A stretch of 64,000 nucleotides of DNA from Holosporaceae bacterium 'Namur' (GTDB taxonomy: Bacteria; Pseudomonadota; Alphaproteobacteria; Rickettsiales; Midichloriaceae), in assembly GCA_014116815.1 (NCBI GenBank), contig JACGYV010000006.1, forward strand, positions 1-64,000, read 5' to 3'. Below, in pieces: positions 1-8,829 of this stretch. Position 1 is the stretch's first letter. Every line of letters begins with the position of its first letter. The translations under genes were made by a program, and so were the position numbers. The notes below the pieces were generated by a model that saw nothing but the letters and a program-made list of their open reading frames with translations, searched no databases and was not told the DNA's origin.

Positions 1-165
1 CCCCATGCCCACGCTAATAGTTGTATTAAGAGCTGCTGATCCGCTGACTATAATAGCTTTCGGCAGATGAAGACATCTCTTTAAATTTTTAATTTTACAT
101 AATCCTTGTTCTTAGCTTAAAAAAGCTTAGTTATTGTGCAGTAATATCACTATTTATTAAAATGA

Positions 166-204
166 AAGTAGCCTGGATTTATATAACTAAATTCCAAGCT
201 ACTT
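166..204 (-). terminator. possible terminator hairpin after ftsH
   Basis: An inverted repeat lies 18 bases past the ftsH stop codon. The arms at 166-177 and 193-204 pair over 7 bp, one mismatch and 4 bp. On the minus strand the hairpin is followed by a T-rich stretch rather than a clean T-run, so intrinsic termination is plausible but weak. Confidence 0.4.
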
Positions 205-221
205 AAAATGTATTTTAATAT

Positions 222-2156
222 TTACGCTTCAATCGGTTTATCATCAACCTTACCTTTATGGTTAGTTGAAGGTACTGATGAGCTTTTTTGAGGTTTAGAA
301 CCTGAATCATTTTTAGAATCGGTTGAATCATTAATTTTAATATCTTTACCTGCGATAAGATCCTTAATTTCTTCACCGGTCAGGGTTTCATATTCTAAAA
401 GTTTTGCTGCAAGAAGGTGAAGCTGATCAAGATGCTTAGTCAAAATATGATGAGCCTTATTATAACATTCGGTTATAATTCTCTTAATCTCAGCATCAAT
501 CTTACAAGCCAACTCATTAGAGATATGAGTCTGATGGCCTAAAGATTGCCCTAAAAATACTTCATCACGATCATCCCCGACTAAAACGGGACCGATTTCA
601 TCACTTAAGCCCCATTGAGTAACCATTTTACGTGCAATTGAAGTAGCACTCTTAATATCACTTGAAGCACCGCTGGTAATTTTATCTTTACCGAATATTA
701 TCTCCTCGGCAACCCTTCCGCCCATGGAAACAACAATATCGGCAAGAAGTTTTTCTTTAGTCGCAGAAAATCTGTCTTCTTCGGGAAGGCGCATTACTAA
801 GCCTAAAGCTCTGCCTCTTGGAATAATAGTTGCTTTATGAATCGGATCGGAAGCTTCACTGTAAACGGTAACGAGTGCGTGCCCGCCTTCATGATAAGCG
901 GTTAACTTTCTTTCTTCCTCTCTCATCACGATGGACTTTCTCTCAACACCCATCATAACTTTATCTCTTGCTTCTTCAAATTCATGCATAGTAACTACAT
1001 TCATGTTTTTTCGTGCTGCAAGAATCGCTGCTTCGTTTACAATATTTGCCAGATCCGCACCCGCAAACCCCGGAGTGCCTCGAGCAATAGTTCTGATATT
1101 AACGTCAGGCGCTGCCGGTACTTTTTTAATATGCACTTTAATAATTTGCTCTCTACCGTTAATATCGGGAACCGGAACAGTAATTTGCCTATCAAACCTA
1201 CCGGGTCTGAGAAGTGCGGGATCAAGTACATCCGGACGGTTGGTTGCGGCAATAACTATTACCCCTTCATTTTCTTTAAAACCATCCATTTCCACCAGCA
1301 ACTGATTAAGAGTCTGCTCTCTTTCATCATTACCGCCTCCAAGACCGGCCCCCCTTTGCCGCCCCATCGCATCAATCTCGTCGATAAATACTATGCAGGG
1401 CGCATGTTGGTGAGCCTGCTTAAACATATCTCTAACTCTGCTCGCTCCAACCCCGACAAACATTTCAACAAAATCAGACCCTGAAATACTAAAAAACGGC
1501 ACTCCTGCTTCTCCGGCTATTGCTTTGGCAAGCAAAGTTTTACCGGTTCCGGGTGAACCGATTAATAAACAACCCTTAGGAATCTTCCCGCCCAACCTTT
1601 GGAACTTTGCAGGAAACTTTAAAAATTCTACTATCTCTTGTAATTCTTCTTTAGCCTCATCCACTCCTGCAACTTCAGCAAAAGTAACTTTATTTTTTGA
1701 ATCCATCATAAGCTTTGCTTTTGATTTACCAAAGCCCATTGCTTTACCTGTACCGCTTTGCATGTTGCGCATAAAGTAAATCCATACTCCCACTAAAAGT
1801 AGAACCGGGAACCATGATAGCAATATTCCGAATAAGCTATTAATTGAAGATTCGGTCGGAACCACGTCAATTTTAATATTTCTTGCAGTTAATTCATCAA
1901 TAACTCGGGGATAATATATCGGCACCAGCGTATTAAAAACCTTACCGTCACTTAGCTTTCCTTCAATAGAGCTTCCTCGTATCGTAACTTCGGCAACATT
2001 GCCGCTCTTTACATTATTCAGAAAATCGGAAAAAGGTATTTTTGTAGAAGAAAAGGCAAATTCACCTATTAATTCATACACAAATACCGTTAGTAAAATA
2101 ATTGCTGCCCAAGCAGCAAAGTTTTTTCCTGTATTTCCCTTCATAAATTTATTCAT
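222..2156 (-). CDS. ftsH: ATP-dependent zinc metalloprotease FtsH
   Basis: Membrane-anchored AAA+ protease that degrades misassembled membrane proteins and selected cytosolic regulators as a hexamer in the inner membrane. Visible features are an N-terminal membrane segment (about residues 13-31), a short periplasmic domain, a second membrane segment (about 108-128), Walker A GSPGTGKT (200-207), Walker B IVFIDE (255-260), an arginine-rich SRH region (RPGRFDR, about 317-323) and the zinc site HEGGH (422-426). The third metal ligand lies in GASSDIK near residue 500. The length of 644 aa is normal. The C-terminal tail after about residue 600 is Ser/Lys/Asp-rich and probably disordered. The usual alphaproteobacterial partner tilS is not adjacent; rnpB lies upstream instead. 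Confidence 0.97.
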   Translation of the reverse strand: MNKFMKGNTGKNFAAWAAIILLTVFVYELIGEFAFSSTKIPFSDFLNNVKSGNVAEVTIRGSSIEGKLSDGKVFNTLVPIYYPRVIDELTARNIKIDVVPTESSINSLFGILLSWFPVLLLVGVWIYFMRNMQSGTGKAMGFGKSKAKLMMDSKNKVTFAEVAGVDEAKEELQEIVEFLKFPAKFQRLGGKIPKGCLLIGSPGTGKTLLAKAIAGEAGVPFFSISGSDFVEMFVGVGASRVRDMFKQAHQHAPCIVFIDEIDAMGRQRGAGLGGGNDEREQTLNQLLVEMDGFKENEGVIVIAATNRPDVLDPALLRPGRFDRQITVPVPDINGREQIIKVHIKKVPAAPDVNIRTIARGTPGFAGADLANIVNEAAILAARKNMNVVTMHEFEEARDKVMMGVERKSIVMREEERKLTAYHEGGHALVTVYSEASDPIHKATIIPRGRALGLVMRLPEEDRFSATKEKLLADIVVSMGGRVAEEIIFGKDKITSGASSDIKSATSIARKMVTQWGLSDEIGPVLVGDDRDEVFLGQSLGHQTHISNELACKIDAEIKRIITECYNKAHHILTKHLDQLHLLAAKLLEYETLTGEEIKDLIAGKDIKINDSTDSKNDSGSKPQKSSSVPSTNHKGKVDDKPIEA

Positions 2157-2421
2157 CTGTTAATCCAATTTAATTATCTAAGTATATTTGATTTATTAAT
2201 ATATCAAAAAGTGTTTTGGCTGACCAGCATAACAAATTTATGAAGCATTAATAAATAAGAGTCTTTTAAATAGAATATAGGGTAAGTTAGTTGGATTTCA
2301 AGTCTGCTCTTAGATTTTACCTTAAAATATTATCTTCGTGTTAATTATCTGTAGTGCATATTCATGACTGTTATATAAATAAAAGGATGAAAATAAATAA
2401 TTTATGAGTATAGTATTTTAT

Positions 2422-2787
2422 GAAAGATAGCCGGATGGCTGCTGAAATTCAAAAATTTTCAGAGGAAAGTCCGGGCTTTATGGAACAATGATCCCGGGTA
2501 ACGCCCGGAGAGGGTGACCTCATGGAAAGCGCCGCAGAAAATATACCGCCGGTAATTATTTATCGGTAAGGGTGAAATGGTGGGGTAAGAGCTCACCGGG
2601 CTTTTAGTAATAAAAGTTGCATGGTAAACCCGATCAAAAGCAAGACCATATAGGTGCAATCATAAGTATGTTCCACTTTTTTGCACGGGTAGGTCGCATG
2701 AGCTGAATGGTAACATTCAGCCAAGATGAATAGCCGTCAAAAAGGATTATATCCTTTTTACAGAACCCGGCTTACAGGCTATCTTTC
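2422..2787 (+). ncRNA. rnpB: RNase P RNA, bacterial class A
   Basis: Catalytic RNA subunit of RNase P, which matures tRNA 5' ends. The ends pair perfectly over 11 bp (2422-2432 with 2777-2787), forming helix P1. Conserved core elements are present in order: GAGGAAAGTCCGGGC near 2461, the AAGGGTGAAATGGTGGGGTAAGA block near 2569, a GGU-containing P15-type loop near 2690, and ACAGAACCCGGCTTACAGGC just before the 3' arm of P1. The length of about 366 nt is typical. The 3' end touches the stop codon of the convergent M28 peptidase gene with no base between them. Confidence 0.95.
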
Positions 2788-3801
2788 TTAATTTGCTAAC
2801 TCATGCATCATTTCTGACAACCCTATTACCACCTCAGTAATAGCATTATAATCAATTGTATTTATTGTATCGTATTCAGTATGATAGTACGGGTTTCTAT
2901 TATCTGCTGTATCAGTTATCATTATCGCCGGATATCCTTCAATCCAAAATGATTTGTGATCCGAGCGGCCAATCCCCGGAACTAAAAACTCAGGAACAAC
3001 CATACTTGCAGTAGGGAACAAGCTATGTTCCTTAAACGCAGAATTAGCATCCCACCAAAAACCAAAGGATTCAACATTACTAATAAAACCTAAGAAATTT
3101 CCTGTATCCGGATAGAACCACTTTAACCAAGAAAATGGATATTTCTGACTATCAGGCTTATTGCTATAATAACCAATACTTTCTAGTGATATCATTCCCT
3201 GTATGTTCTCATGATTTTCCCTAGCATATTTTGCATATACCACACTACCCATATTATTACTAAATTCTTTTTTGGTTTCAGGGTCAAGGCTATACGGTTT
3301 TTCCTCATTCGGAAAAGCAACAAACTTAATTGTTTTCTCGTTTGTGGTATTGAATAAATATCTAGCCATTTCTAACAAAGCTGCTACTCCTGAGCCGTTA
3401 TCATCTGCTCCCGGGGATATATTAACCGTATCGTAATGAGCACCAATAATTATAGATTGATCCTTATGGGTAGTCCCTTCAATAATAGCTTCTATATTTT
3501 CAACTTTATATAGCATTGAGGAAAACTTAGTTTCAAAAGATTGGATATTAATTTTATATCCGATATCATGTAAAACTTTCTTTAGATAGCTTGCTGCCTG
3601 ATTTAGCTTCTTATAGCTATCTATATTTTCTATATTCCTGGAGCCTATTTGCTGAGCTAAAAAGTACGTATGCTCCTCTATGTTATTTTTAACTTGTTCT
3701 ATCTTATTTTCTTTTTCTATTTGAGTGCAAAGACCATCATTGGGTATCTGATTATAATCATAGTATCGGGGCTGATAATTATGCTGTATAGACATAGGCA
3801 C
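2788..3801 (-). CDS. M28 family metallopeptidase
   Basis: Predicted di-zinc aminopeptidase or related M28 hydrolase. The ligand set fits the family: His122 in AHYDT, bridging Asp133 in GADDNGSG, the Glu166-Glu167 pair in FPNEE, Glu207 in SLES and His307 in YYHTEYDT. The RSDHKSFW block near 279-286 is also typical. The 337 residues show no convincing signal peptide or membrane segment, so the protein looks cytosolic or is exported by another route. The first 40 residues are polar and not conserved in the family. The gene stands alone on its strand and converges on rnpB. The substrate cannot be read from sequence. Confidence 0.88.
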   Translation of the reverse strand: MPMSIQHNYQPRYYDYNQIPNDGLCTQIEKENKIEQVKNNIEEHTYFLAQQIGSRNIENIDSYKKLNQAASYLKKVLHDIGYKINIQSFETKFSSMLYKVENIEAIIEGTTHKDQSIIIGAHYDTVNISPGADDNGSGVAALLEMARYLFNTTNEKTIKFVAFPNEEKPYSLDPETKKEFSNNMGSVVYAKYARENHENIQGMISLESIGYYSNKPDSQKYPFSWLKWFYPDTGNFLGFISNVESFGFWWDANSAFKEHSLFPTASMVVPEFLVPGIGRSDHKSFWIEGYPAIMITDTADNRNPYYHTEYDTINTIDYNAITEVVIGLSEMMHELAN

Positions 3802-4074
3802 CTACTATAATTTAATTCTAATACTAAACTCATTTCTAACTCTTATCTGAATGTAAAGACAATACAAAAGTTGCTAAGATAAAAGGATGTATTATATTAT
3901 TAGCATGATTATTTATTTTTACTAACTAATCTACTGATCTCAGTTTCCTTATTTTATAATTTTTTGTAATGATGAATTTAAAAAATAATTTTTATATTTT
4001 ACCTCATTAAGATTGTAAATTTAAAATTTATTTTATATGTTAATTTATAAATTCAAATATATTAAACTAACTTT

Positions 4075-4998
4075 ATGGAATCAAACTTAGTAAACATAAT
4101 ACCTCTAAGTAGTGAAGGAATGGATAATCTTTCCAAACTAAATACTTCTGCTTCAAATTTTATAACTAATTATTATTTAACAGGTTTATTTCATGATGTT
4201 TTTAGCCAGCTGGTAGGGGCGAATCCGGAATATAGCTACAAAACCCAAGCCTTTACCTTAAAACTAGGTGAAAAAAAACTCACTACAGCAAAACTTGCCG
4301 AGAAATTATATAATTGTCTTAATCTGGAACATGATGCAGAGTATAAAAACCTGGTTAACAGCACAAACATTAATGTAGATAATGATGAAATACATGCGCA
4401 AACGGGTATCTTTAATTTTTTATCAAATCTCTTTAGCTTTCAAAATTTAGACCCGAAAGGTAACATTATAGACGTTTTATTCCTTTTCGGTAATATGAGG
4501 GATAAATTAAAATTAATATGCAAAACTGATGAAGCTGATTTACCGGAATTCAATCCTAATTATTGCCCTTCCGTACAAACAGGTGAAATCCTGCTTAAAC
4601 TATATACAATATTAAGAGATATGCCGGAATATATTGAGCCGGGTACCATGTATAAATATAATTCAATTATGGGATTAATAACTAAGTTAAATACTGTTTT
4701 ATACGATTGGGCGATATCCTTAAATGTTGAAATTCCCGAGATTTGCAACGGTACATTTGATATTGATCCTAAAATATCATTCCTCATGGAAAAGGCTGAT
4801 GAGGAGGTCACTATATTATCATTGGAAAAAAAAGCTACCGAAATTCAAGAGTGCAATACGGAATTATTAATATCCGTTGTCGGTAATGATTCCGAAGGTA
4901 TGCTTGATTATCCTTTTGCTGATCATGACTGCAGCATAATATTTGAGAATATTAATCTTGAAGTAGAAGGTTCAATTGCCCTTCCTGAAGAACTGTAA
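4075..4998 (+). CDS. hypothetical protein, acidic, cytosolic-looking
   Basis: A 307-residue protein I do not recognise. It has no signal peptide, no membrane segment and no obvious catalytic motif. Composition is rich in Asn, Leu, Glu and Asp, and predicted structure looks mainly helical. The ATG follows a 270-base AT-rich region, so it probably has its own promoter. It stands alone between two minus-strand genes and ends in a short acidic tail. A lineage-restricted gene is likely; function is unknown. Confidence 0.7.
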   Translation: MESNLVNIIPLSSEGMDNLSKLNTSASNFITNYYLTGLFHDVFSQLVGANPEYSYKTQAFTLKLGEKKLTTAKLAEKLYNCLNLEHDAEYKNLVNSTNINVDNDEIHAQTGIFNFLSNLFSFQNLDPKGNIIDVLFLFGNMRDKLKLICKTDEADLPEFNPNYCPSVQTGEILLKLYTILRDMPEYIEPGTMYKYNSIMGLITKLNTVLYDWAISLNVEIPEICNGTFDIDPKISFLMEKADEEVTILSLEKKATEIQECNTELLISVVGNDSEGMLDYPFADHDCSIIFENINLEVEGSIALPEEL

Positions 4999-5054
4999 TT
5001 ATTACCCGCGTATACCTGAAAATAAACCCGATAAATAAAAAAAGTGCCCCTATG

Positions 5055-5076
5055 CCTCCCCCTCTAGGAGGGGGTG
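5055..5076. terminator. GC-rich hairpin between convergent genes
   Basis: A perfect 7-bp stem (5058-5064 with 5068-5074) closes a 3-base loop. It sits between the ends of the hypothetical gene (4998) and ntrX (5178). It is far more GC-rich than its surroundings. On the minus strand a T7 run follows about 15 bases later; on the plus strand there is no T-run. It may terminate ntrX transcription or be a small palindromic element. Confidence 0.35.
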
Positions 5077-5177
5077 CGCTCATAACAATTATTAAATATT
5101 ATACTTTTTTGTACAGCCAAGAGGCTAAAAATACTTGTACCAAACCTACGGCTTAATTTATTATATACTTTCGGCAG

Positions 5178-6581
5178 TCAGTTTAATTCCTCACTTTCAT
5201 CTTCAACGGGAAGTGACATTTTTATATTCAGAGATTTAATTTTTCTATGAAGCGCTGTCCTATCCATCCCGATAAAATCCGCAGTTTTAGATATATTCCA
5301 CGAGAACCTGTTCAGCTGTGCATATAGATACTCTTTCTCAAACAGTTCTCGCGCTTTTTTAAGCTCTTTAGAAAGAATATCACTGTTAACGGGATTTAAA
5401 TTTTTATGTTTACCATTTACCGCCTGCACAACTTCTTGAGGTAATATATCAGCCGTAATCTCTTTTACATTGTCAGGAGTCATGATATAGAGCCACTCTA
5501 CAACATTACTTAACTGCCTTAAATTCCCCGGCCAATCATATGCGCTCATGAGAGTAAGCGCTTCTTGGGTAAGAGTTTTATAGGGAATTCCCAGGCTTTG
5601 TGAAAAGCTTTTTAGAAAATGTTCCGCAATATATTTAATATCTTCTTTGCGCTCAGTAAGAGGAGGAACCTTAAGAGGCACAACATTCAATCTATAATAT
5701 AAACTTTGATTAAATTTTCCGGATGATATCTCTTCTTCTAAGTTTTTGCTTGAAGCAGCTATAATCCTTACATCAGGTTTAAGATCTTTACTGCCCCCTA
5801 TTTTTTGAAAAGTTTGTGTTTGCAGAAATTTGAGCAACTTACCTTGGGTAGCAACCGGCATTTCCGATATTTCATCAATATAAAGCGTACCGTGATCAGC
5901 TTTTTCAAGTAAACCGGCTTTCTTCATATTTTTACTTTCCGTACCGAATAACTCAACTTCGAGCTGTTCTTCGGAAAGATTTGAAGCATGCAAAATACAA
6001 AAAGGTTTCTTAGCTCTTTTTGAACTATCATGAATAAGACGCGCTAAAACTTCCTTCCCGCTTCCCGGCTCACCCGTAATTATAATTCTGCTGTTTGACG
6101 GCGCTGCCATTAAGGCCGCGGTCTTCAGCTGCTGAATTGCTTTAGAAGTTCCGATCAGTTCCCCGACAAGTTTTTCCTGGGATTTTAAAACTTTATTTTC
6201 TTGGGCTAGTCGTGAAGCTTCAATTGCCCTATTTACCATTATAATTAATTTTTCAGCCTTAAACGGCTTTTCGATAAAATCATAAGCCCCATGCCTAATA
6301 GTTTGCACTGCGGTTTCAATATTGCCATGGCCGCTAATCATAATTACAGGGATAGTAGGATGGTTACTTTTAATATATTTTAATATACCGATCCCGTCCA
6401 TTTCACTTCCTTCAAGCCAAATATCAAGGACAACCGCCGACGGGAGCTCATTATTTTCAAAACACTGAATAGTTTCACTTGCTGAGGATGCACAAAGCGG
6501 ATGATATCCTTCATCTTTTAAAATATCAGCAACTAACTCTCTAATATCCGCTTCATCATCAACAATTAAGATATGAGCCAC
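5178..6581 (-). CDS. ntrX: NtrX-type response regulator, GAFTGA loop missing
   Basis: Two-component response regulator related to NtrX, partner of the NtrY kinase. The receiver domain (about 1-120) has the acidic pocket Asp8/Asp9, phospho-acceptor Asp53, Ser83 and Lys105. The AAA+ domain has Walker A GEPGSGKE (170-177) and Walker B GTLYIDEI (231-238). A Fis-type helix-turn-helix lies at about 430-460. Between ELFGTE and the Walker B region the usual GAFTGA sigma-54 contact loop is absent and the segment is shortened. This protein therefore probably does not activate sigma-54 promoters and may act with the housekeeping sigma factor. The kinase gene is not in this window. Confidence 0.9.
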   Translation of the reverse strand: MAHILIVDDEADIRELVADILKDEGYHPLCASSASETIQCFENNELPSAVVLDIWLEGSEMDGIGILKYIKSNHPTIPVIMISGHGNIETAVQTIRHGAYDFIEKPFKAEKLIIMVNRAIEASRLAQENKVLKSQEKLVGELIGTSKAIQQLKTAALMAAPSNSRIIITGEPGSGKEVLARLIHDSSKRAKKPFCILHASNLSEEQLEVELFGTESKNMKKAGLLEKADHGTLYIDEISEMPVATQGKLLKFLQTQTFQKIGGSKDLKPDVRIIAASSKNLEEEISSGKFNQSLYYRLNVVPLKVPPLTERKEDIKYIAEHFLKSFSQSLGIPYKTLTQEALTLMSAYDWPGNLRQLSNVVEWLYIMTPDNVKEITADILPQEVVQAVNGKHKNLNPVNSDILSKELKKARELFEKEYLYAQLNRFSWNISKTADFIGMDRTALHRKIKSLNIKMSLPVEDESEELN

Positions 6582-6792
6582 AAATTTCTCTTAGTCAATT
6601 ATTAGCTGATATACTACAAACTTGTTATTCTAATATCAAGTTCTGAATTAAACTAAACCGAATTTAGATATTATGCTTAAATTTAAATTTATAAAAAAAG
6701 AATATTTATAAATGTGATAGACAATTATTTATCTTTATTTTATAAGTAAGCCCTAGTTTTATTAACAAAATTTATTTTAATAAAATACTTAT

Positions 6793-7167
6793 ATGCACTT
6801 TATAATTAGGCTTTTATTACTTGCCTTAATATTTATTCCTTATAATTTATATGCAAATGATAAATTGTTAATTGAAATTGAATATAATAACTTAGAGGTA
6901 AAGCTACCCATTGAGTACAATGATTCAATTGCAGAAATTACTAACAATATGCAAAAAAATTCTAATTTTAATATATTGGTAGCAGCCGGCGCCTATAAAG
7001 ATTACGCTCCACTCCCTCAATTAAGAATAATCGCATTAAAACGAGCTATGGAAATTAGAAAAAGCTTCTTAAGCAAGGGGGCTGATATTGAAAAAATATC
7101 TATAAATATCTCTGATACGGAATCAAACAAAGAAAATAAAATAAAAATTTATCAGGTCGGAAAGTGA
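6793..7167 (+). CDS. small secreted protein with OmpA-C-like segment
   Basis: A 124-residue protein with a clear signal peptide (about 1-21, cut after LYA). The C-terminal half (about residues 60-105) resembles the end of an OmpA-like peptidoglycan-binding domain: a run equivalent to RxxALKRAMEIRKSFLSKG followed by an IEKISI strand. The front of that domain is not recognisable, so this may be a degenerate or minimal version. It overlaps the next gene, ccmC, by four bases (GTGA), which indicates one operon. Periplasmic location is inferred. Confidence 0.6.
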   Translation: MHFIIRLLLLALIFIPYNLYANDKLLIEIEYNNLEVKLPIEYNDSIAEITNNMQKNSNFNILVAAGAYKDYAPLPQLRIIALKRAMEIRKSFLSKGADIEKISINISDTESNKENKIKIYQVGK

Positions 7168-7874
7168 ATTTACTTTGGCTTAATCCAAGCAAATTTGAGC
7201 AGCATTTCAAGGTATTAATTTACTCACTTGCTATAATTTTTATCAGCACGACATCCTGTGCACTATTTCTGGTTTTCAAATTCGTCCCGGATGATTATTT
7301 ACAGAAGGAACTGGTTAAAATTATGTATATACACGTTCCGGCCGCATGGTTATCACTTATGCTTTATGCCTGTCTTTCTATATTCGGCATGTTATTTCTT
7401 ATTTTTCACAACCCGTTTTATGACATCATTTCTAAATCATTCGCCGGGGTCGGGAGTTTTATGACTCTTATTACCCTTCTTACCGGTTCAATATGGGGGA
7501 AACCTGCTTGGGGAACTTGGTGGGTTTGGGATGCGAGACTCACTTCAATGCTTATATTATTTTTTATTTATATAACTTATATATTAATTAGGGACGCATT
7601 TGAAAATGAGCAGCGGGCAGCTAAGGTCAGCGCCGTGTTTGCATTAATCGGACTAATTAATATCCCGATTATAAAATTCTCAGTTTATTTATGGAACACA
7701 CTACATCAAGGTGCAAGCGTTATAAGATTCGGTAGCCCGACCATCCATAAAAGTATGCTTTATCCGTTACTTACAATTTTCCTGGGCTTTTTAGCTTTTG
7801 CCTTTCTTATGGTTATTATAGAAATTAAATCAGAACTGTATGCTCGTAAGCTTAAAAAACTTTCCTCTAAATAA
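7164..7874 (+). CDS. ccmC: heme exporter / cytochrome c maturation protein CcmC
   Basis: Inner-membrane protein that presents heme to CcmE for cytochrome c maturation. Six hydrophobic segments are visible. The tryptophan-rich WWD motif reads WGTWWVWDAR (116-125), and two likely heme-ligand histidines lie at 57 (YIHVPAAW) and 181 (NTLHQGAS). The length of 236 aa is normal. The start is GTG at 7164, which overlaps the stop of the upstream gene. Other ccm genes are not in this window; scattered ccm genes are typical of Rickettsiales. Confidence 0.93.
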   Translation: MNLLWLNPSKFEQHFKVLIYSLAIIFISTTSCALFLVFKFVPDDYLQKELVKIMYIHVPAAWLSLMLYACLSIFGMLFLIFHNPFYDIISKSFAGVGSFMTLITLLTGSIWGKPAWGTWWVWDARLTSMLILFFIYITYILIRDAFENEQRAAKVSAVFALIGLINIPIIKFSVYLWNTLHQGASVIRFGSPTIHKSMLYPLLTIFLGFLAFAFLMVIIEIKSELYARKLKKLSSK

Positions 7875-8817
7875 AACCGCCTTTTATTTTTTGATAATAC
7901 TTCTAAGCTCAGGACAAAACTATGCTTATGCCAAGGCATGGCCTCAAGCAAAGGGTGATGTATACACAGCTCAAAAAGTTATTTTAAATGTTGCTGCGTT
8001 AAGTTCTACTACTGAACAAATTGACCTTTCCAATCAATTAAAAATAGATATAAAGACTAAAGAAAAAATTCTTGAAAACTATGTAGAGTACGGCTTGAAG
8101 AATAATTTTACTTTAGAAGCTAAGCTTAATATCAGTGATATTAGAGATACTATAAAGTTAGAAGTAGATTCTCAAAACAAAAAATATGAAAAAGAATTTA
8201 CTTTAAGTTACCAAAAGATGAGCACAAAATTTGGGTTAAATAAAAAGTTTTTTAATTCAGGAGAGGAAGTTGCAAGTTTTTTCGCAATGGTTAACCCTGG
8301 AGAGTACATTATATCAAACATGGGGGATAGGTTTAATACAAAGAATTGGCATATAACCACAGGTATTGCTTACGGCAGAAGTTTCTATCTCAATGAAACA
8401 TTTAAGAATAATTACCAAGAAGTGAGCATAGAAAGCAAATTCCATCCCAGGCAAAAAAGCATGGAGACAGACTTGGTGATTAAGTTCGGGTTTAAAGCAA
8501 ACGATACATGGACATTTACTGCTGCATCTTATAATACATTTAACAATCTAAATTACCAACTCCAACCCTACTTAAATAACTCTGACTATCTACTGGAAAA
8601 TTTAGGTATATTACAAAAATATAAAAATTTTTATAACTCGAGAATAAATAAGTTCCTAACTTATACGGAATCCAAGAATATCAACAAAATACAACTTGGG
8701 GTTGCTTGTTTAATTTCTAAAAAGAAAGAAATTCAATTTGATTTGTTTATTGATCCTTTTAATGGAAAAAACAATAACAACTCAAGCTTAGTAGTTTCAT
8801 TTAATCAAAAATTTTAG
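7840..8817 (+). CDS. secreted hypothetical protein, possible outer-membrane beta-barrel
   Basis: I do not recognise this 325-residue protein. The N-terminus is a convincing signal peptide: a Lys-containing start, hydrophobic AFYFLIILLSS, and cleavage near AYA at about residue 31. The mature part is rich in alternating polar/hydrophobic strands and Asn/Lys/Tyr. It ends SLVVSFNQKF, a terminal aromatic pattern seen in outer-membrane barrel proteins. The start codon lies 35 bases inside ccmC in another frame; the intact signal peptide favours this start despite the overlap. Likely co-transcribed with ccmC. Confidence 0.65.
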   Translation: MLVSLKNFPLNKTAFYFLIILLSSGQNYAYAKAWPQAKGDVYTAQKVILNVAALSSTTEQIDLSNQLKIDIKTKEKILENYVEYGLKNNFTLEAKLNISDIRDTIKLEVDSQNKKYEKEFTLSYQKMSTKFGLNKKFFNSGEEVASFFAMVNPGEYIISNMGDRFNTKNWHITTGIAYGRSFYLNETFKNNYQEVSIESKFHPRQKSMETDLVIKFGFKANDTWTFTAASYNTFNNLNYQLQPYLNNSDYLLENLGILQKYKNFYNSRINKFLTYTESKNINKIQLGVACLISKKKEIQFDLFIDPFNGKNNNNSSLVVSFNQKF

Positions 8818-8829
8818 AAAGTTTAATTA

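Noticed and set aside
1..111. Open minus-strand stretch at the left edge with a short hydrophobic reading (AIIVSGSAALNTTISVGMG)
   Set aside because: No start codon with a ribosome site is present inside the window, and the open frame is short; it cannot be told from chance without sequence to the left.
2459..2659. Minus-strand open frame inside rnpB
   Set aside because: It lies wholly within the conserved RNase P RNA and has no family features.
5055..5076. Rickettsia-type palindromic element
   Set aside because: Only a 7-bp stem, with no second copy noticed in the window; a terminator is at least as likely.
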